Assembly: GCF_030272615.1 (NCBI RefSeq)
Contig: NC_081406.1
Span: forward strand, 171,764,361 to 171,828,360
Direction: 5' to 3'
DNA: 64,000 nucleotides
Source of the DNA: Cryptomeria japonica
Taxonomy: Eukaryota > Streptophyta > Pinopsida > Cupressales > Cupressaceae
Shown here: piece after piece, positions 10,295 through 22,300 of the stretch
How the letters are laid out: every line of letters starts with the position of its first letter
How positions within the stretch are numbered: the stretch's first letter is position 1
Position numbers and translations under genes: made by a program
Notes under the pieces: model-generated
The model's input: the letters and a program-made list of their open reading frames with translations, nothing else
Database searches by the model: none
Told to the model about the DNA's origin: nothing

Positions 10295-13200
10295 AGATTA
10301 TTTCATGGAACATGAGGGGACTTAATGGCCACCACAAACAAGATATTCTTCGGAATCTAGTAAGAGACCATAAGCCAGATGTTGTTTTAATTCAAGAAAC
10401 TAAGATGAGTAAAGAAAAAGTGGAAAAAGCTAACCTTTTCAATTTTGGAGGAGCTACTATTAGCATCTCTGATGGTGCTTCTGGTGGTGTTGTTATCTTC
10501 TGGAATAAGAAAACCATTAAGGATGAATTTATTGAAGTAGATGGTAACTTGATCTCTATTAGATTAAACCATATAAGGGATGAATTCTCTTAGGTTTTAT
10601 ATAATATTTATCCCCCTAATATGAAGGCAGCTAGGTATAAGTTTTGGAGAAAGATTGAGGAGAAGAGGAGTTTTTTGCTCATGAAAGTTGGTTGATTATG
10701 GGAGATTTTAATACCGCTCTCTAGAAGGAGAAAATTTTGGGGGAGCTCAAGAACATTTGGATAGAAGAGTGGATCTTATGGAGTTTATCGAGAACTTGGC
10801 CCTTTTTGATGTGTAGTTGCAAGTGGCTTCCTATACATAGTCTAATAGGAGGGATGGTGATGATTTGAACTAGGTAAGGTTGCACAAGCCTCGGATTTGT
10901 AATGAATGGCTCTCTAAATTCCATTGTTCTTTATCTACTATCAACAGAGTTGGGTAGGATCATTTCCCCACATCCTTCATTGTTGATGCTCTCATTAAAA
11001 AACACAACTTTCCTTTCAGATTTGATAAAATCTAGTTATCACACCCTTCCTTAGAGGAAAATATCTTTAGATGGTGGAATATTAGTGTGGAGGGCACTGT
11101 GATGTTTAAAGTTGTTAAAAATTTAAGATTTGTCAAGGACAATGTCAAATCGTGGAATAAAGAGGTCTTTGGAGACATTTTTGCTACTAATCAGCTTTAC
11201 AAATGGAGTTAAAATAGGTTCAAGATAGTGTTCAGAAAGAGGGATTTAAGTCTATTTCAAGAGCTAAAGAAAATGAAATCCTTGCCAAATATTATAGTAT
11301 CATTGCCAACGAGGAAGAATTCTAGAGACAAAGGTCAAGAGCTTTGTGGCTTTTTGCAAGGGATAAAAACACCAAATACTTCCATATGGCTACTATGAAA
11401 CACAAAGCTGCAAATAGAATATCCCAGTTGGTGAGAGTTGAAAATATCACTAAAAAAAAGGAGGAGATATTTGTTGAGGTTGTCTGATTTTTTGCTGCTC
11501 TTTTGACTGTTGAGTCTAATCTCTGTCTAAGAAGTTAGGATTCTTTGCTGGAAAATATTTTGAAAGTTATTGGGGTTGGTCAAAACAAATGCATATTGGC
11601 TATTCCTAGTGTGGAGGAGATCAAAAAGGTTATATTTTCCTTTCAAGGAGATAAAGCACCTGGTCTAGATGGGTATCCCATGTTTTTCTTCCATTCCTTT
11701 TGGCTATTTGAGAAGGATATTGTTAATGTTGTTAAGGAATTCTTTGGGTCTAAATATCTCCTCAAGGAGGTCAAGTCAACTTTTTTGGTTCTTATTCCCA
11801 AAATCCCTGGGGCAGACTGTATGGACAAATTTAGACCTATTAGTCTTTGTAACTCTTTGTACAAGATTATATCACAGGTTGTCACTTCTAGCTTGTTGGT
11901 TGTCCTTCCCTCCCTCATCTCCCTACAGCAAAATGGCTTCATTTTGGGAAGGAAAATGTTGGATTCTATTATATTCATTCTCTAGATGTCTCTAAGAAAT
12001 AGGGGTTTCTGATAAAGCTAGATCTTTCTAAAGCCTATGACAGAGTTGATTGGTGTTTTCTAAGAATAATCCTCTAGGCTTATGGTTTCGATGACAGAGT
12101 TTCATGTATTATCTGGCAACTTATCTCTACTCCTTTCTTTGTTATCATTAATGGCTCCCCCTCTAGATTCTTCAATCCTTCGAGAGGATTAAGACAAGGG
12201 GATCCCATCTCCCCCATCTTGTTTACTATCATGGAAAAAATCTTAAGCAGTTATCTTCAAAAGTTGACCAATTCAGGGTAAATCAAAGGAGTGAGGCCTT
12301 CATCTTCCAACCTTGTTTGCTCTCACCAGCAATTTGTGGATGATACCATCCTCCTTAGGTCTACTACTATCCATGAAGATATATCTTTCAAAGATTATTT
12401 ACAAACCTATACACAAGCTTCTGGTCAAATTATCAATTGGAATAAGACATCTATCTTCTTCATCAATACTCCTCCTTGGAGGTAGAGAAAAATTGTTGAC
12501 ATTATTGGATGTGATGTGGATTCCTTTCCTTCAATTTTCTTAGGACTACCACTGGGATCATCCCCTCCTGACACCTTTTGGAGCTCCATTATGAATAGGT
12601 TCAATAAGAAATTGGTAGGATGGAAAGGTACCTTTCTTAGTCAAGCTAGGAAATCGTAGTTGTTGAAGTCCTCGCTTCAAAATCTACCTGTTTATGCTTT
12701 GAGTTTATTTATGATCCCCTCCAAATTTGTTGAAGCAATTGAGATTATATAAAAAATATTTATGTGGTCTAGAGTTGAAGATAGGAGAAGGTTTACTTTG
12801 GTTGCGTGGGAGAACGTATGCTTATCTAAATCTTTGGGGGGTCTAGGCTTAAGGGCTATAAAAGACTTTAACAATGCCTTGTTAGCTAAACAAGTCTGGA
12901 GGACTTAGGGTGAAAGGGAGGAATGGAATTCGAGTGGTTTAGAAAATACCTTAATGGTGTCCCTAATATGGTGTCCTTCTTTCATTCCTATGATATCTCA
13001 CATGTTTCCTTCATCTGGAATAGAATTCTCAAGGCTAAAAAGGTGGTTGAAGTTGGAGCTGGTTGGATATCAAGTAAGGGTTCTAGCATCAAATGTTGGG
13101 AAGATGTATGGACTTTTGATGAACCCCTCTTCTTATGCCCAGATCTATTTCCCTTTGTCAATGTTTGCAAAGATGGATTTGGCTATTTTGTCTTTGACTA

Positions 13201-14487
13201 CTGGCAGAACTCTTCTTGGGTTAATTTGGAGGAAATTAATGTTATCTTTTCTCCAATCCAGCAGGCATTGTTGTCCTTGTTCGTTAATCCTCTAGTTGAA
13301 GATATTTTTATTTGGAGGTTGACCTCAAATGGATCCTTCTCTATGGCCTCTATTGTTAGAAATATGGTATCTCCCTTGCCCCATCCTCCTATTTGGGCTA
13401 AGGCTTGGATCAAAAACCTCACCCCTAAATTTAATATCTTCTTTTTTCTTTTGCTCCAAAATAAAATCCTTACTACTGACAATTTAAGTAAGAGATGAAT
13501 CTTTATTCTGAATAGATGTCATTTATGTCTCAATGTTGAAGAATCTATCTCTCACCTTGTGCTTCATTGCCCCTTCATAGTGGAGACTTGGGGTATGATT
13601 TTGCATAAGTGGAAGATTGCTTGGGTCTTTCCGGATAAGGTGGAAGATTTCGTTGTTCAATGGAGGTGTCCCTCTTCCAACTCTTTTATCAAAATCCTTT
13701 AGTCCCTGATGTTTCCCTATGTCTCTCGGCATGTTTGGAAGGAAAGGAATAATAGAATCTTTAGGGAGTCATTTTGCACATCTAGGATTGTTTTTGACAA
13801 GGTGTGTAGGTCCATCGAAGAGAATATGAAGTTAATTGGTAGTGGTATCTGCTACCTTCCTGCCACTTCTATTTTTGAGGAGGATAAGAGGATCCCTATG
13901 GAATGGGGGTTAGAGGATGATATTAGCAAGGTCAAAGAAAAGAAATCTAGAGATGATGTTGTCTGGAATTACCCTTCGGAGGGATGGGTGAAAGTTAGTT
14001 TCGACGAGGCGGCTAAGGGGAACCCTGGGCCAGCTGGGGAGGGGGAGTGGTAAGAGATTCAAAAGGGCATTATTTGGCTATAGTGGCCCTGTCTCTCGGT
14101 TCCCAAACCAATCACATAGCTGAAGCTATGGAAGATATAGATAGCCTTAAAATTATTGAGAATTTGCAATTGAAAAAAAATTGGATAGAGGGGGACTCCT
14201 TATATATTATCAGTTGTCCAAAAGGTTTGGCTAAACCCTCTTAGAAAATTAAAAATATTATTATAAGGGCCCTTAAAATTATTGAAGGTTTGGATAGGTG
14301 TGTCATAGCTCATACCTATAGGGAAGAAAATAAGGTGGCGGACACTTTTGCCAACATAGGAGTTAATTTATTGGCCCCTATCATGTGGCAAGGTGAAAGT
14401 AATATGTCTTTGGAGGCTAAGGAGGGATTATTTTTTTATCGCATTAATGGAAAGGTTACTCCCTTATTATGTCATGATGGCCCTTAG
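10291..14487 (+). pseudogene. LINE ORF2: endonuclease, reverse transcriptase, zf-RVT, RNase H
   Basis: This is the polyprotein of a plant LINE that primes reverse transcription at a nicked target. Domain order is as follows. The endonuclease is at 10291-11000 (MKIISWNMRG, IQETKMSKE, GDFN). A linker with a zinc/leucine-poor region follows. RT spans about 11545-12700, with KAPGLDG at 11650, FRPISLCN, LDLSKAYDRVDW near 12020, GLRQGDPISPILF near 12190 and catalytic FVDD at 12333-12344. The RT thumb region runs to 12900. A zf-RVT lies at about 13517-13573 (CHLC...H...C). RNase H is at about 13960-14420 (FDEAAKGNPGPAG; canonical Gly is Glu). There are stops at about 10591, 11983, 12280, 12484, 12658, 12749 and 13496, and a frameshift near 14040. 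Longer than typical mammalian L1 ORF2 because of the plant RNase H domain. Confidence 0.9.
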
Positions 14488-16239
14488 ATTGAGTTGATAT
14501 GTTAATGATGGTCGGGTTGGCGGGAAGTTTCTATGTTACATGAGGTGGACTACCATGCACGCTTTGTGGGTGATTAATTGTATTATGTGCCTTTGCTCTG
14601 TGTTTCTCTGTTGGTATTGCAGAGTCTCTTTTTTCTTAGGTGAAGGAGGGGTTGTTGGAACTACTGAAACAATGGTGGGAAATGTTAACAAGAATGAGCT
14701 GACGAGATGTGAAGGTTGGAAGAAGTAATAGAAAGTGTGGAGAAGATTACATAATGGAGGGCTAACAGGGTATATGGAGAAATTACATGGTAAAAAGGAC
14801 CATGTTTCCAAACTCTTTGCTAAGGGATGGAACAAAAAGAAAGTCACTTTGTTTGGGCAGACAGTGAAGCTAGATGAGAAATTGGTTCGCAGGTTACAGG
14901 GTTGTCGATGGAAGGGGTCAAATTCTTCAGGGACAGAAAATTCTTCGATAATGCGGTGAAAACATTTCTTAAGAAGGATGATGAAAAGGAGAGGCTTGTC
15001 AAGCATGACAAAACTTACTTCTCTTCCAACCAGGTAAAAAGTTTATGGCGTAAAATGTTGAAAGTGATAATGGAATTTGTTACAGTTTATGGGAGGTTTG
15101 CTTAATTCTATAGCTACCATTTTGTGTTTCTTAATCATTTTAGATATGGGAATACGGTTCCCTTTCCTTGTTATCTCATTTCTTCTCTAGATGATTGTCT
15201 AGCTAACCACATTAAGAACCCTAAGTCAATCCCTTTGGCTCATTAGGTATTAATCCTTTTAATTTATGAGAACTTTCAAGATAGGGTTAGCAGGGTGAAG
15301 GCCAGTTTGGAAGATAAAGATAAGGATTACACCCCTAGTGATGGCTCCGATGACTCTGACTCTGAGGTTAAGGTCATTGCCTCTACCCCCCTAAGAAGAG
15401 GTTCAAAATCCCCAAAAATAACAATGATTTTTCATCAGTGAAGGAAACCTCTAGTTACAAGGTGAAGCCCAAGGGGAAGGGTAAGAAGTTAATTTTATCT
15501 GATTCTGATACGGGGGATGAGCAACCTCCTAAAAATTTTGAAAACCAAGAATCAGAACCGATGGACTTGGACTCCCAAGATTTACAAGATAGCATGAAAT
15601 GATGCTCGATATTTTGGGAACTTCTAGAAGCACCTCAGTTGATATGTATCGCTTCCAATGTTGGGTGTTCCATGAAATTAAGACTCTGCATCTCAAGCAA
15701 AGAACTACCTTAGCTATGTTGGAAAGGGTTGAAGGGGTTGTGGAGAAAGAGGGTTAGGAAAAAATTAAGGACAAGGGGAAAGGATATGCTTCTAAGAGCA
15801 ATGAGTGTGCCCTATGGAAAGGAGATGAAAAAAGAATGATGTTGGAGTGCCTTTAGAAAAATGGTGAGGCTATTGAGCTTTTTAAAAATAGATATGATGA
15901 AAATTTTGGGGAGATTAACCTGAAAATGCATAAAATTGAGACTTCTCTCAAGAAGATCATGGAGAATAGTGCGGCTATGTTAAGAGTGTATGCTACCATA
16001 TATCGATGATGGTGGCTAGATTGGAGAATATGCAGAATGATAGGAACTTTGTGGATCTAGAGATGAATGTTGGGGTCTCTAGCTCCAAGGATATCCCTCG
16101 CACTACGAGGAGGACCAGACAAAGCACCAAGGTTATGGAGGTACCTTTGCGTCAGGATCTTCTCGACCTCAAGGAAGCTGCAAAGACCATGATGATGTTG
16201 GATAAAGAGGCTACTGATGGTTTCAATATTTTCACGTAA
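14488..16239 (+). pseudogene. Third coding segment of LINE-1, downstream of RNase H
   Basis: Coding-like sequence continues on the same strand between RNase H and the LINE 3' UTR. Pieces are 14735-14890 (MWRRLHNGGLTGYMEKLHG, KKVTLFGQTVKLDE), a frameshift near 14890, then 14902-15105 (MSMEGVKFFRDRKFFDNAV, TYFSSNQVKSLWRKML, EFVTVYGRF). A TAA at 15103 is followed in the same frame by a segment with HFVFLNHFRYG and ISSLDDCLANH. An acidic Ser/Asp tract lies at about 15310-15380 and a charged C-terminal part at 16006-16239. I do not recognise a catalytic motif. The pattern resembles plant transposon-associated 'gag-like' proteins, but I cannot name the family with confidence. Conserved-looking blocks interrupted by few stops suggest it was once translated. 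Confidence 0.6.
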
Positions 16240-16460
16240 CTGGTTGTGGTGTTTTTTTTTGTTGTTGTGCTCGCTAGCAACCCGCTAGTTTTTTTTGTTG
16301 TTCTTTTCTCTGGTTGTTGTGTCTCTTCTGTCCTTTTCTCTAGCAACCTATTTTGTTTCTTTGTTGTTAATCTTGGTCTAGTTTCTTTAATGCTATATCT
16401 TTGGATTTTGATGTAAGGGGTTTTGGGTTCCCCTCAAAACTTATTTTTTCTTAATCAAAA
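16240..16460 (+). other. LINE-1 3' UTR and probable 3' end
   Basis: A T/G-rich untranslated segment follows the last coding piece and ends with TTTTGATGTAAGGGG...CCCCTCAAAACTTA...TTCTTAATCAAAAA. This pattern is typical of plant LINE 3' ends: a short hairpin of TTTTGGG/CCCCTCAAAA, then an A-rich terminus. No long poly(A) remains. The downstream boundary near 16460 is approximate. Confidence 0.55.
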
Positions 16461-18238
16461 ACTCAAGGGATTCTTTCAAAATTGAGGCATGTTGGGGATA
16501 TCATCTCTCCCAACAAGGTCTTGAGCAATGTTTTTGAGCCGCTATATAAATACACTAGTCAAACGCCTAGAGTCTTGAGTGAATTCGACTATTTGAAGGC
16601 CTTGTCTACATTGATAAGCTCAATTGGAGTCTTAAGTGGCTTTCTTCGCAAATTCGTTGTTGGACTGGGATCCCTCATAACGTTACTAGACACCTTGTTT
16701 TAGTAGGCAAAATCCTATTTGTTTGTTGGTGTTGGAGGTCGAACCTCAAAATTCACCCCATATCCTACTATTCGAAGTATAGATAGATGTCCCCTAGGTC
16801 ATAAGATCTCTAGATATTTGGGGTATGAGATTCTGGTATGATTGAGAAGTGAGTGCCATGGTGCAGGAGCCACCACTACAAGATCTCTATCTTTCCAATT
16901 TGTTTAAGTACATAGATAAATCCAAGTGGGTATTCAACAAGTAGAATCCACTTTACAGTCTAGTTTGTATGTTTTTCATGTGTCTTTTATTGTGCAAACT
17001 AGTAAATTTTGTCACATCAGGCTAATCTAGGCCCTCATTTTTTTATGCTTTTTTCAAGCGTCACCTTGGCCACCATGTTTTCACTACTTGATATCTCTTG
17101 CCAAGATATACAAGTCCAAAAATTTCCAAATTTGACCAAACATTTGACCAAAATCTATTATATTTCACTTCATCACTATCAAAACTTGAGTTTTGTCATC
17201 TCCGCCTCTGTTTCAACATCTCTGCTAGGATTAAACTCCCATTCATTTTTCATCCATGCACCATAAACCCAAGTATCTCAAACATCCCACGAGGTCAATT
17301 TACTATTGTTAGTGAACAAATTTTGCTCTTTGCATTCAAATGCTTAATTTTAGGTCTTTGTTACCTTCTTTTAAGAACAAATGGTTCACTGAACAGTTGG
17401 GTCGGCGTTTGTTCAATCACCTCCCTCTAAATTTTTGCCTAGGTACAGCTCCCTATCTAGATTTTTCATAAAGTATGTTTTTGTTTTTTTTTTACATTTA
17501 TATCCAAATGAAAGCTTTTAACCAAAAAGCGTATAAGGCCACCTATATCATTCGTGGATGAAAGGCTATAACTTTCCTCATATCTCATAAATAGCGGAAA
17601 CTATCTTCTTAATTTTCAAAATATGTAATTACAGTAACTGAAACAAAGTTCAATAAACTTCTTCCAAATAAAGACGAACAGATTCAGAGAAAATGAATCT
17701 TTTCCAGAGTAAACAACATATTCAAAGGAAAGAACATAAAAGGAATAATGAAAAACTGCAATGAAATAATCAAATACTGTTTCTTGATTGGATAAACATA
17801 TGCAAAGACATGTTATCTATTCGGATTCAAAATACACAGATCTTTCTTCTCCCCAAAAACAATATCACCAGATTTCATATATATATATCTTTATGTAATC
17901 AAAGACATAATGATACATTTGCTAATCTTTTCCACCATAGATTTCCACCATCTGATTCCTCCTTTGATTAGGAATAAGAAAATACAAAAACAAACACACG
18001 TTCCAGATTTTTTTTTAAATCAGTTACTAAAAATCTAACCCTTCTACCATCGATTCTACTTAATTTATAGTCTAAACGGGGGGGGTCTCCCTGAAAACTC
18101 GACCACTCCCCGATAAAACAGTTATGAAACCAACAGAAAGTATTTTGGGACAGTTGTCCTGAAGTTTTTGCATACTATGAAAAATGTTTTGTTTTTTTTT
18201 TTAAATAAAGAGAACAAGCCCAAAGCAGATGCACTATG
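16461..18238. other. No gene recognised (1.8 kb)
   Basis: AT-rich sequence with short T runs, for example at 17480 and 18190, and no recognisable domain. The small open frames here (for example 16482-16703 and 17009-17266) have no family-like motif and no continuation in other frames. No terminal repeats were found that would tie it to a flanking element. Confidence 0.6.
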
Positions 18239-21200
18239 TTATATCTCATCATCACCCTCTTCTCCATCTTCACAAGTGTCATGAGCAGCAATGAGTTCTT
18301 GGATCATTGATTGGCTTAGGACTTTCATTGCATTAAGCTTCGCCTTTGCCACCTCTTTATTCCACCTGTGTTGCACCATTTTCTCTAAGTGCTTCGGCAG
18401 CTGATCATTCCCAATGAATACCATTGATTTGATCCTAGCCACTTTGGTTATATCCTCTGGTGTGAAACTACTCCTAACTCTGACCTTCTCCATGTTCAAC
18501 CGGAATGACTTAACTACTTCCTATGTACTTGCCCCGCAGATTCCTAGTTCCCAGTCATGATCGGGATTAACCACTTTATTATCTTTGACAATACTGCTCT
18601 GCAAATCCTGGAGTTCATAGATGGAGGTTTTCGCATCTGCAATTACCAACTAAAAGGTGAGCACCCGCCACATGATAGTCTTATTAAGCACAAAAAGTTG
18701 GCATTCATCAGATACCAGCTTAATTGAATGTTCTGTGAGAAATCTGGTAGTTCCATACTCTTCGATTTTGGTAAACAGAGGCAGGAAATTTTTCCATTTG
18801 TGCTCTTCTTTCTTCCATGGTACAAACTGATTTTGGATTTCGGAAATCAGGCCCTGCACCTCACCACACAACTTCCGGGAGTCGGTAATGTATTTTTCAC
18901 CATCTTTGATTACTTGTTCAATCCATTTTTCAACTGCTTCAGCGATGCTCTTAGCCTGTTGAACTTGATCCATCAACTTCCTATTTTCTGGAGAAGTTGG
19001 GTCAAAATTCTCAGTGGCATGGATATTGGCATTGCTCCAAGGCAACCGATTCTCTCGATGAACTAAGCCAAAACACTGATATGTCTTTTAAGTTCTCTTT
19101 TCTCCTGTCCATCTTTCTCTGACCAGGTAAGCATCTTCTTTGCTAACACTTGGAAAAAATGATTATCTGTATCCCTGCTCATCTTTCCCAATTCTATTTT
19201 TGTTATTTCAAAATCATCAGAACTGACCTCTTTGTTCTCATCCCTCGGTTTGTAAGAAGCAATTTCCGTCGTCCACTTACCAGTTTCCTCGTCATTGTTT
19301 AGGTGCGCGGTGGTCTTGAACCTCTTTGGCTTTGGATTCTTCTCAGAGTACTTGGCAACCATCTCCTGAATTGGAATGGTCACAGGAAGAGAGCTCCTTT
19401 TCTTGTTCGCTGAGGTTGTTAACCATTTAGGAGTCACAGCAAAATGAGAAGTTCCTTCAATCATCTTTGGGGGTGGTGTCATTGCTACAGTCACCATTTG
19501 AGAGTCTAGAGCACAAGCAACTTCACCATCCAAATCTTCAATTTCAAAGATCTGAGCTTCAAGTATGGCATCTTTGGCTCCCATATCCTTGACCGGGTCC
19601 ATCCTCTTCTGGGCGACACTACGTGATCGAGTATGTCGAGGGGTACTGAAATCCAGAGTTAGGCTAGGTCTGCGTTTAGGCTGAGCCGACTTGATTTCCT
19701 TACCTACACAAATAGGAGCACTGTTAGAAGGACATTTTGGTGAAGACATACTTCTCGTAGAAAGAGGCTTGGCGTCTGGCTTCATTGCTTTCTTCTTGGC
19801 CACCCATCCCACTATTCTGTCCAGAACTCGTTCAGTTCTTGATTGAATGTCATCATTTTCTTCTTCATCCCAATTAATTGGGCGCATTTCAGTCTCTGTG
19901 CGGGATAAATACCCTCGTTCAAACAGTTCAAGATAATCTTCTTCAAGCCCTTTAATATCTATCTTTATTTGCAGAGAAATAACCTGTTCCAGCACCAGTC
20001 TCATATTTTTTCTTTTGAAGAATTCAAGTTCATCTGAACAGTCTTCCCCGAAATCTTCTAACTGTGGCGTGGGAAGATAAGGCATTAAACCAAGGCTCCG
20101 AGAAAATCCTTTGTTGTCAAACCCTTTTCTTTCAGCATACAGAGAGAAATTAAAATTTTGAAGGTCTGCTCCTATACTTAGTGCATCAGACATTGAATTA
20201 CAGGATAACACTCCCAAATGTATTGGAAAATGACCTTCCCACTTGTCCTTTAGATGTGCCTTCTTGACCATGGAAGTCAGTTGTTTGCATACTTCTGCTA
20301 GGACAAAACAATCAAAATAGAAATGCGGAAGCTTGAAAGGTTCCTCTTCAAAGCCTCCCACTCGTATATAGCAAAAGCGTGGAAACTGGATGTAAAAGCT
20401 TCTGAACTTCTTAATCAAAGCCTGCACCTCATCTGAAATCCGTTTGGCTTTTGTACCTTTCAATTCATGACACATATTGCCCAGGAATGCATTATGTACC
20501 CTTCTGAAATCTTGTAGGGCATTGTCCTTTTGTAGCATTGGATAAAACTCATACACCGGAACATCTTCCTCAATGGGCTGCTTGGGTATGCCAGTTAACT
20601 CCTTAACACAGGCCAAACAATAGAAAAGATACAAGGACATGAAGAAATTTTGTTGAAATTGCTTGGCTAGACTCAACTGCTCTTTCATCGAATCAGCAAT
20701 TAACTCCGCCCAATCTAGATATTGTTTTCCTTCTAGAACTAATTGTACATAGCAATATATCCAATCATCAAAGCTATAAGCTTCGGCAGAACCTCTGGCT
20801 CAATGTAACAGAAGCATTACATAGTGGATATGTGGCAACATGTGGTTCTTGTTAGGATTTTTAGGCAGTCTAGAACCACCTCTCTGAGGGACTTTCAACC
20901 AGTACTTTGCCACATTATTCCTATGTCCATCTCTATCCACATTGAACTCACTAATTGACTGAGCAGGGGAGAAATTAGAAAACTGATAATCTGGTATTTT
21001 GAACACCGAAGCAATCACTTCACAGTTAATGGTGAGAAGGGTTTCGCTGTCATCTCTTTTAATAGTTTCAAATATAGGGTCGTATCAGGCAATACACTCC
21101 CGAACAAGCTCTGGACAAGGGATTGCTAGAGGAAAGGCTGCAGCTTCTAAAAGTCCACTACTCAAAATCTCTATACAGAAAGACTTATCAACACCCCTGA

Positions 21201-21276
21201 ACACCCTTTCTTTCAAATCTTCAAGGTTCTCCCCCTTGAGGTCAGTATCACTAACTATGGCTTCTGTGGACGCCAT
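18239..21276 (-). pseudogene. Large broken ORF (~1,012 codons), family not recognised
   Basis: Starts MASTEAIVSDTDLKGENLE at ATG 21274-21276. The frame is kept through in-frame TGA at 21085 and TGA at 20800 into a 541-codon open stretch (20688-19063). It ends at a TAG, with a frameshift near 19055, then continues through 19045-18650 and, after two more stops, 18499-18239 (acidic end CEDGEEGDDEI). The first half is globular, with many aromatic residues (YWLKVPQRGGSRLPKNPN, YFDCFVLAEVCKQL). About 420 residues from the first ATG there is a basic Ser/Pro/Lys-rich linker (RRPSLTLDFSTPRHTRSRS), then helical segments. Both TGA codons could come from CGA by C-to-T change. Probably the product of a repeat family, perhaps an antisense ORF of a retroelement. 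No function is claimed. Confidence 0.65.
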
Positions 21277-22300
21277 GCTAAAGACGTTTCCAAACAAGTG
21301 CAGGGTGGACTTCATGATTTCAAAACAAGAAACCCAAACTTGATTGCAATGAAACCAAACCTCTGTATGAGAGAAAATGCAAGGGAAAACACTAGAGAGA
21401 ATAAGGAAAAACTCACCTTCACAGCTATATAATCGGATGATGGCTAGCGGCAAGAAAAACTCCTATCCAGGGACAAAATAAACACAAATCCAGCCGCAAG
21501 AGTAAACGCAGAACACAAATGATTTTCATACCTTATAAAGAAAGGTAATAATGCAGACACATTAAATGCAATGATTTCACAATTTCATTCCGAATGCGGC
21601 AAATTGATAGATTAGACCCTCGCACGCATGCATTGAATGCATGGCAGTGTACTTTAAGAAACTGCCAGTTCCCGCAACATTCACTTACTTCGAAAAAAAC
21701 CAAAGAATGACATCTCTTTACAATATGGTTATGCCTCTCCGTATTTAGCAATAAATGCACTTCTCGAAACATTAGAAACCGCGGGACCCACCAGCATCGA
21801 ACCTGTGTGAACATCTTGAACCAACTTCTTGAGTGTTCAAGTAGTTCAAGATGTACGCCGCATCAAACTATTGACCACTTTACCGTGTTGAATACATTGA
21901 ACATATTTGAACCCTTTGAACTTAGTTCAACAAGTTCAACACAAATATTATGTCACCGAACAAGAAAAACTTTATTAAAGAGCTGCTGCAAAAACTTAGA
22001 GAAAATGTTAGTACGAAGAACCTTTTCTGAACACTTCGGAACCTATTGAACCTAATTGAACATCTTGAACCTAGTTCAGAATGGTTCGACGCTTTCAAGG
22101 AGTACAATGAATTGTCCGAACTTGAACGAAAATGACTAGAGAAAGGACTTGAGGCCACATTTAAAGACTCAAACCAAGGTAATATGGTATGAACTAGGAC
22201 TCCAACATAAAAAAAGATATTATGACCCATTCTCGGCATGAAGAATAAATGACGCGGTAACAACTATCAAGTCAAGAAGAAAAATCCTAGTTACAAACAA
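21277..22300. repeat. Upstream region with a dense cluster of TTGAAC/GTTCAA words
   Basis: Between about 21805 and 22130 the word TTGAAC or its complement GTTCAA occurs well over ten times with irregular spacing (for example TTGAACATCTTGAAC near 22050). They lie 0.5-0.85 kb upstream of the minus-strand ORF that starts at 21276. No coding sequence is evident; small frames here are built from the repeated word. It could be a regulatory cluster or a diverged microsatellite-like array. Confidence 0.65.

Larger units (their letters stand above)
1..10927 (+). repeat. Head-to-tail array of a LINE 5' module (ORF1 + start of ORF2)
   Basis: The same ~2.3 kb block recurs in direct orientation. Unit junctions fall at a shared CCATTGT word: unit 1 is 1-1772 (left part outside the window), unit 2 is 1773-4018, unit 3 is 4019-6267, unit 4 is 6268-8597 and unit 5 is 8598-10927. 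Each unit runs from the 5' part of LINE ORF1 through ORF1 into the first ~640 bp of ORF2. After CCATTGT, units 1-4 return to the ORF1 start region, whereas unit 5 continues into the rest of ORF2. Length differences (2246, 2249, 2330, 2330) come from separate small deletions. Units look closely similar by eye but all carry stops. The array extends beyond the left edge. Confidence 0.93.

Noticed and set aside
1-10927. Higher-order dimer pattern in the array (units of 2246, 2249, 2330, 2330 bp)
   Set aside because: Length differences come from unrelated deletions at different places in units 2 and 3, not from alternating unit types.
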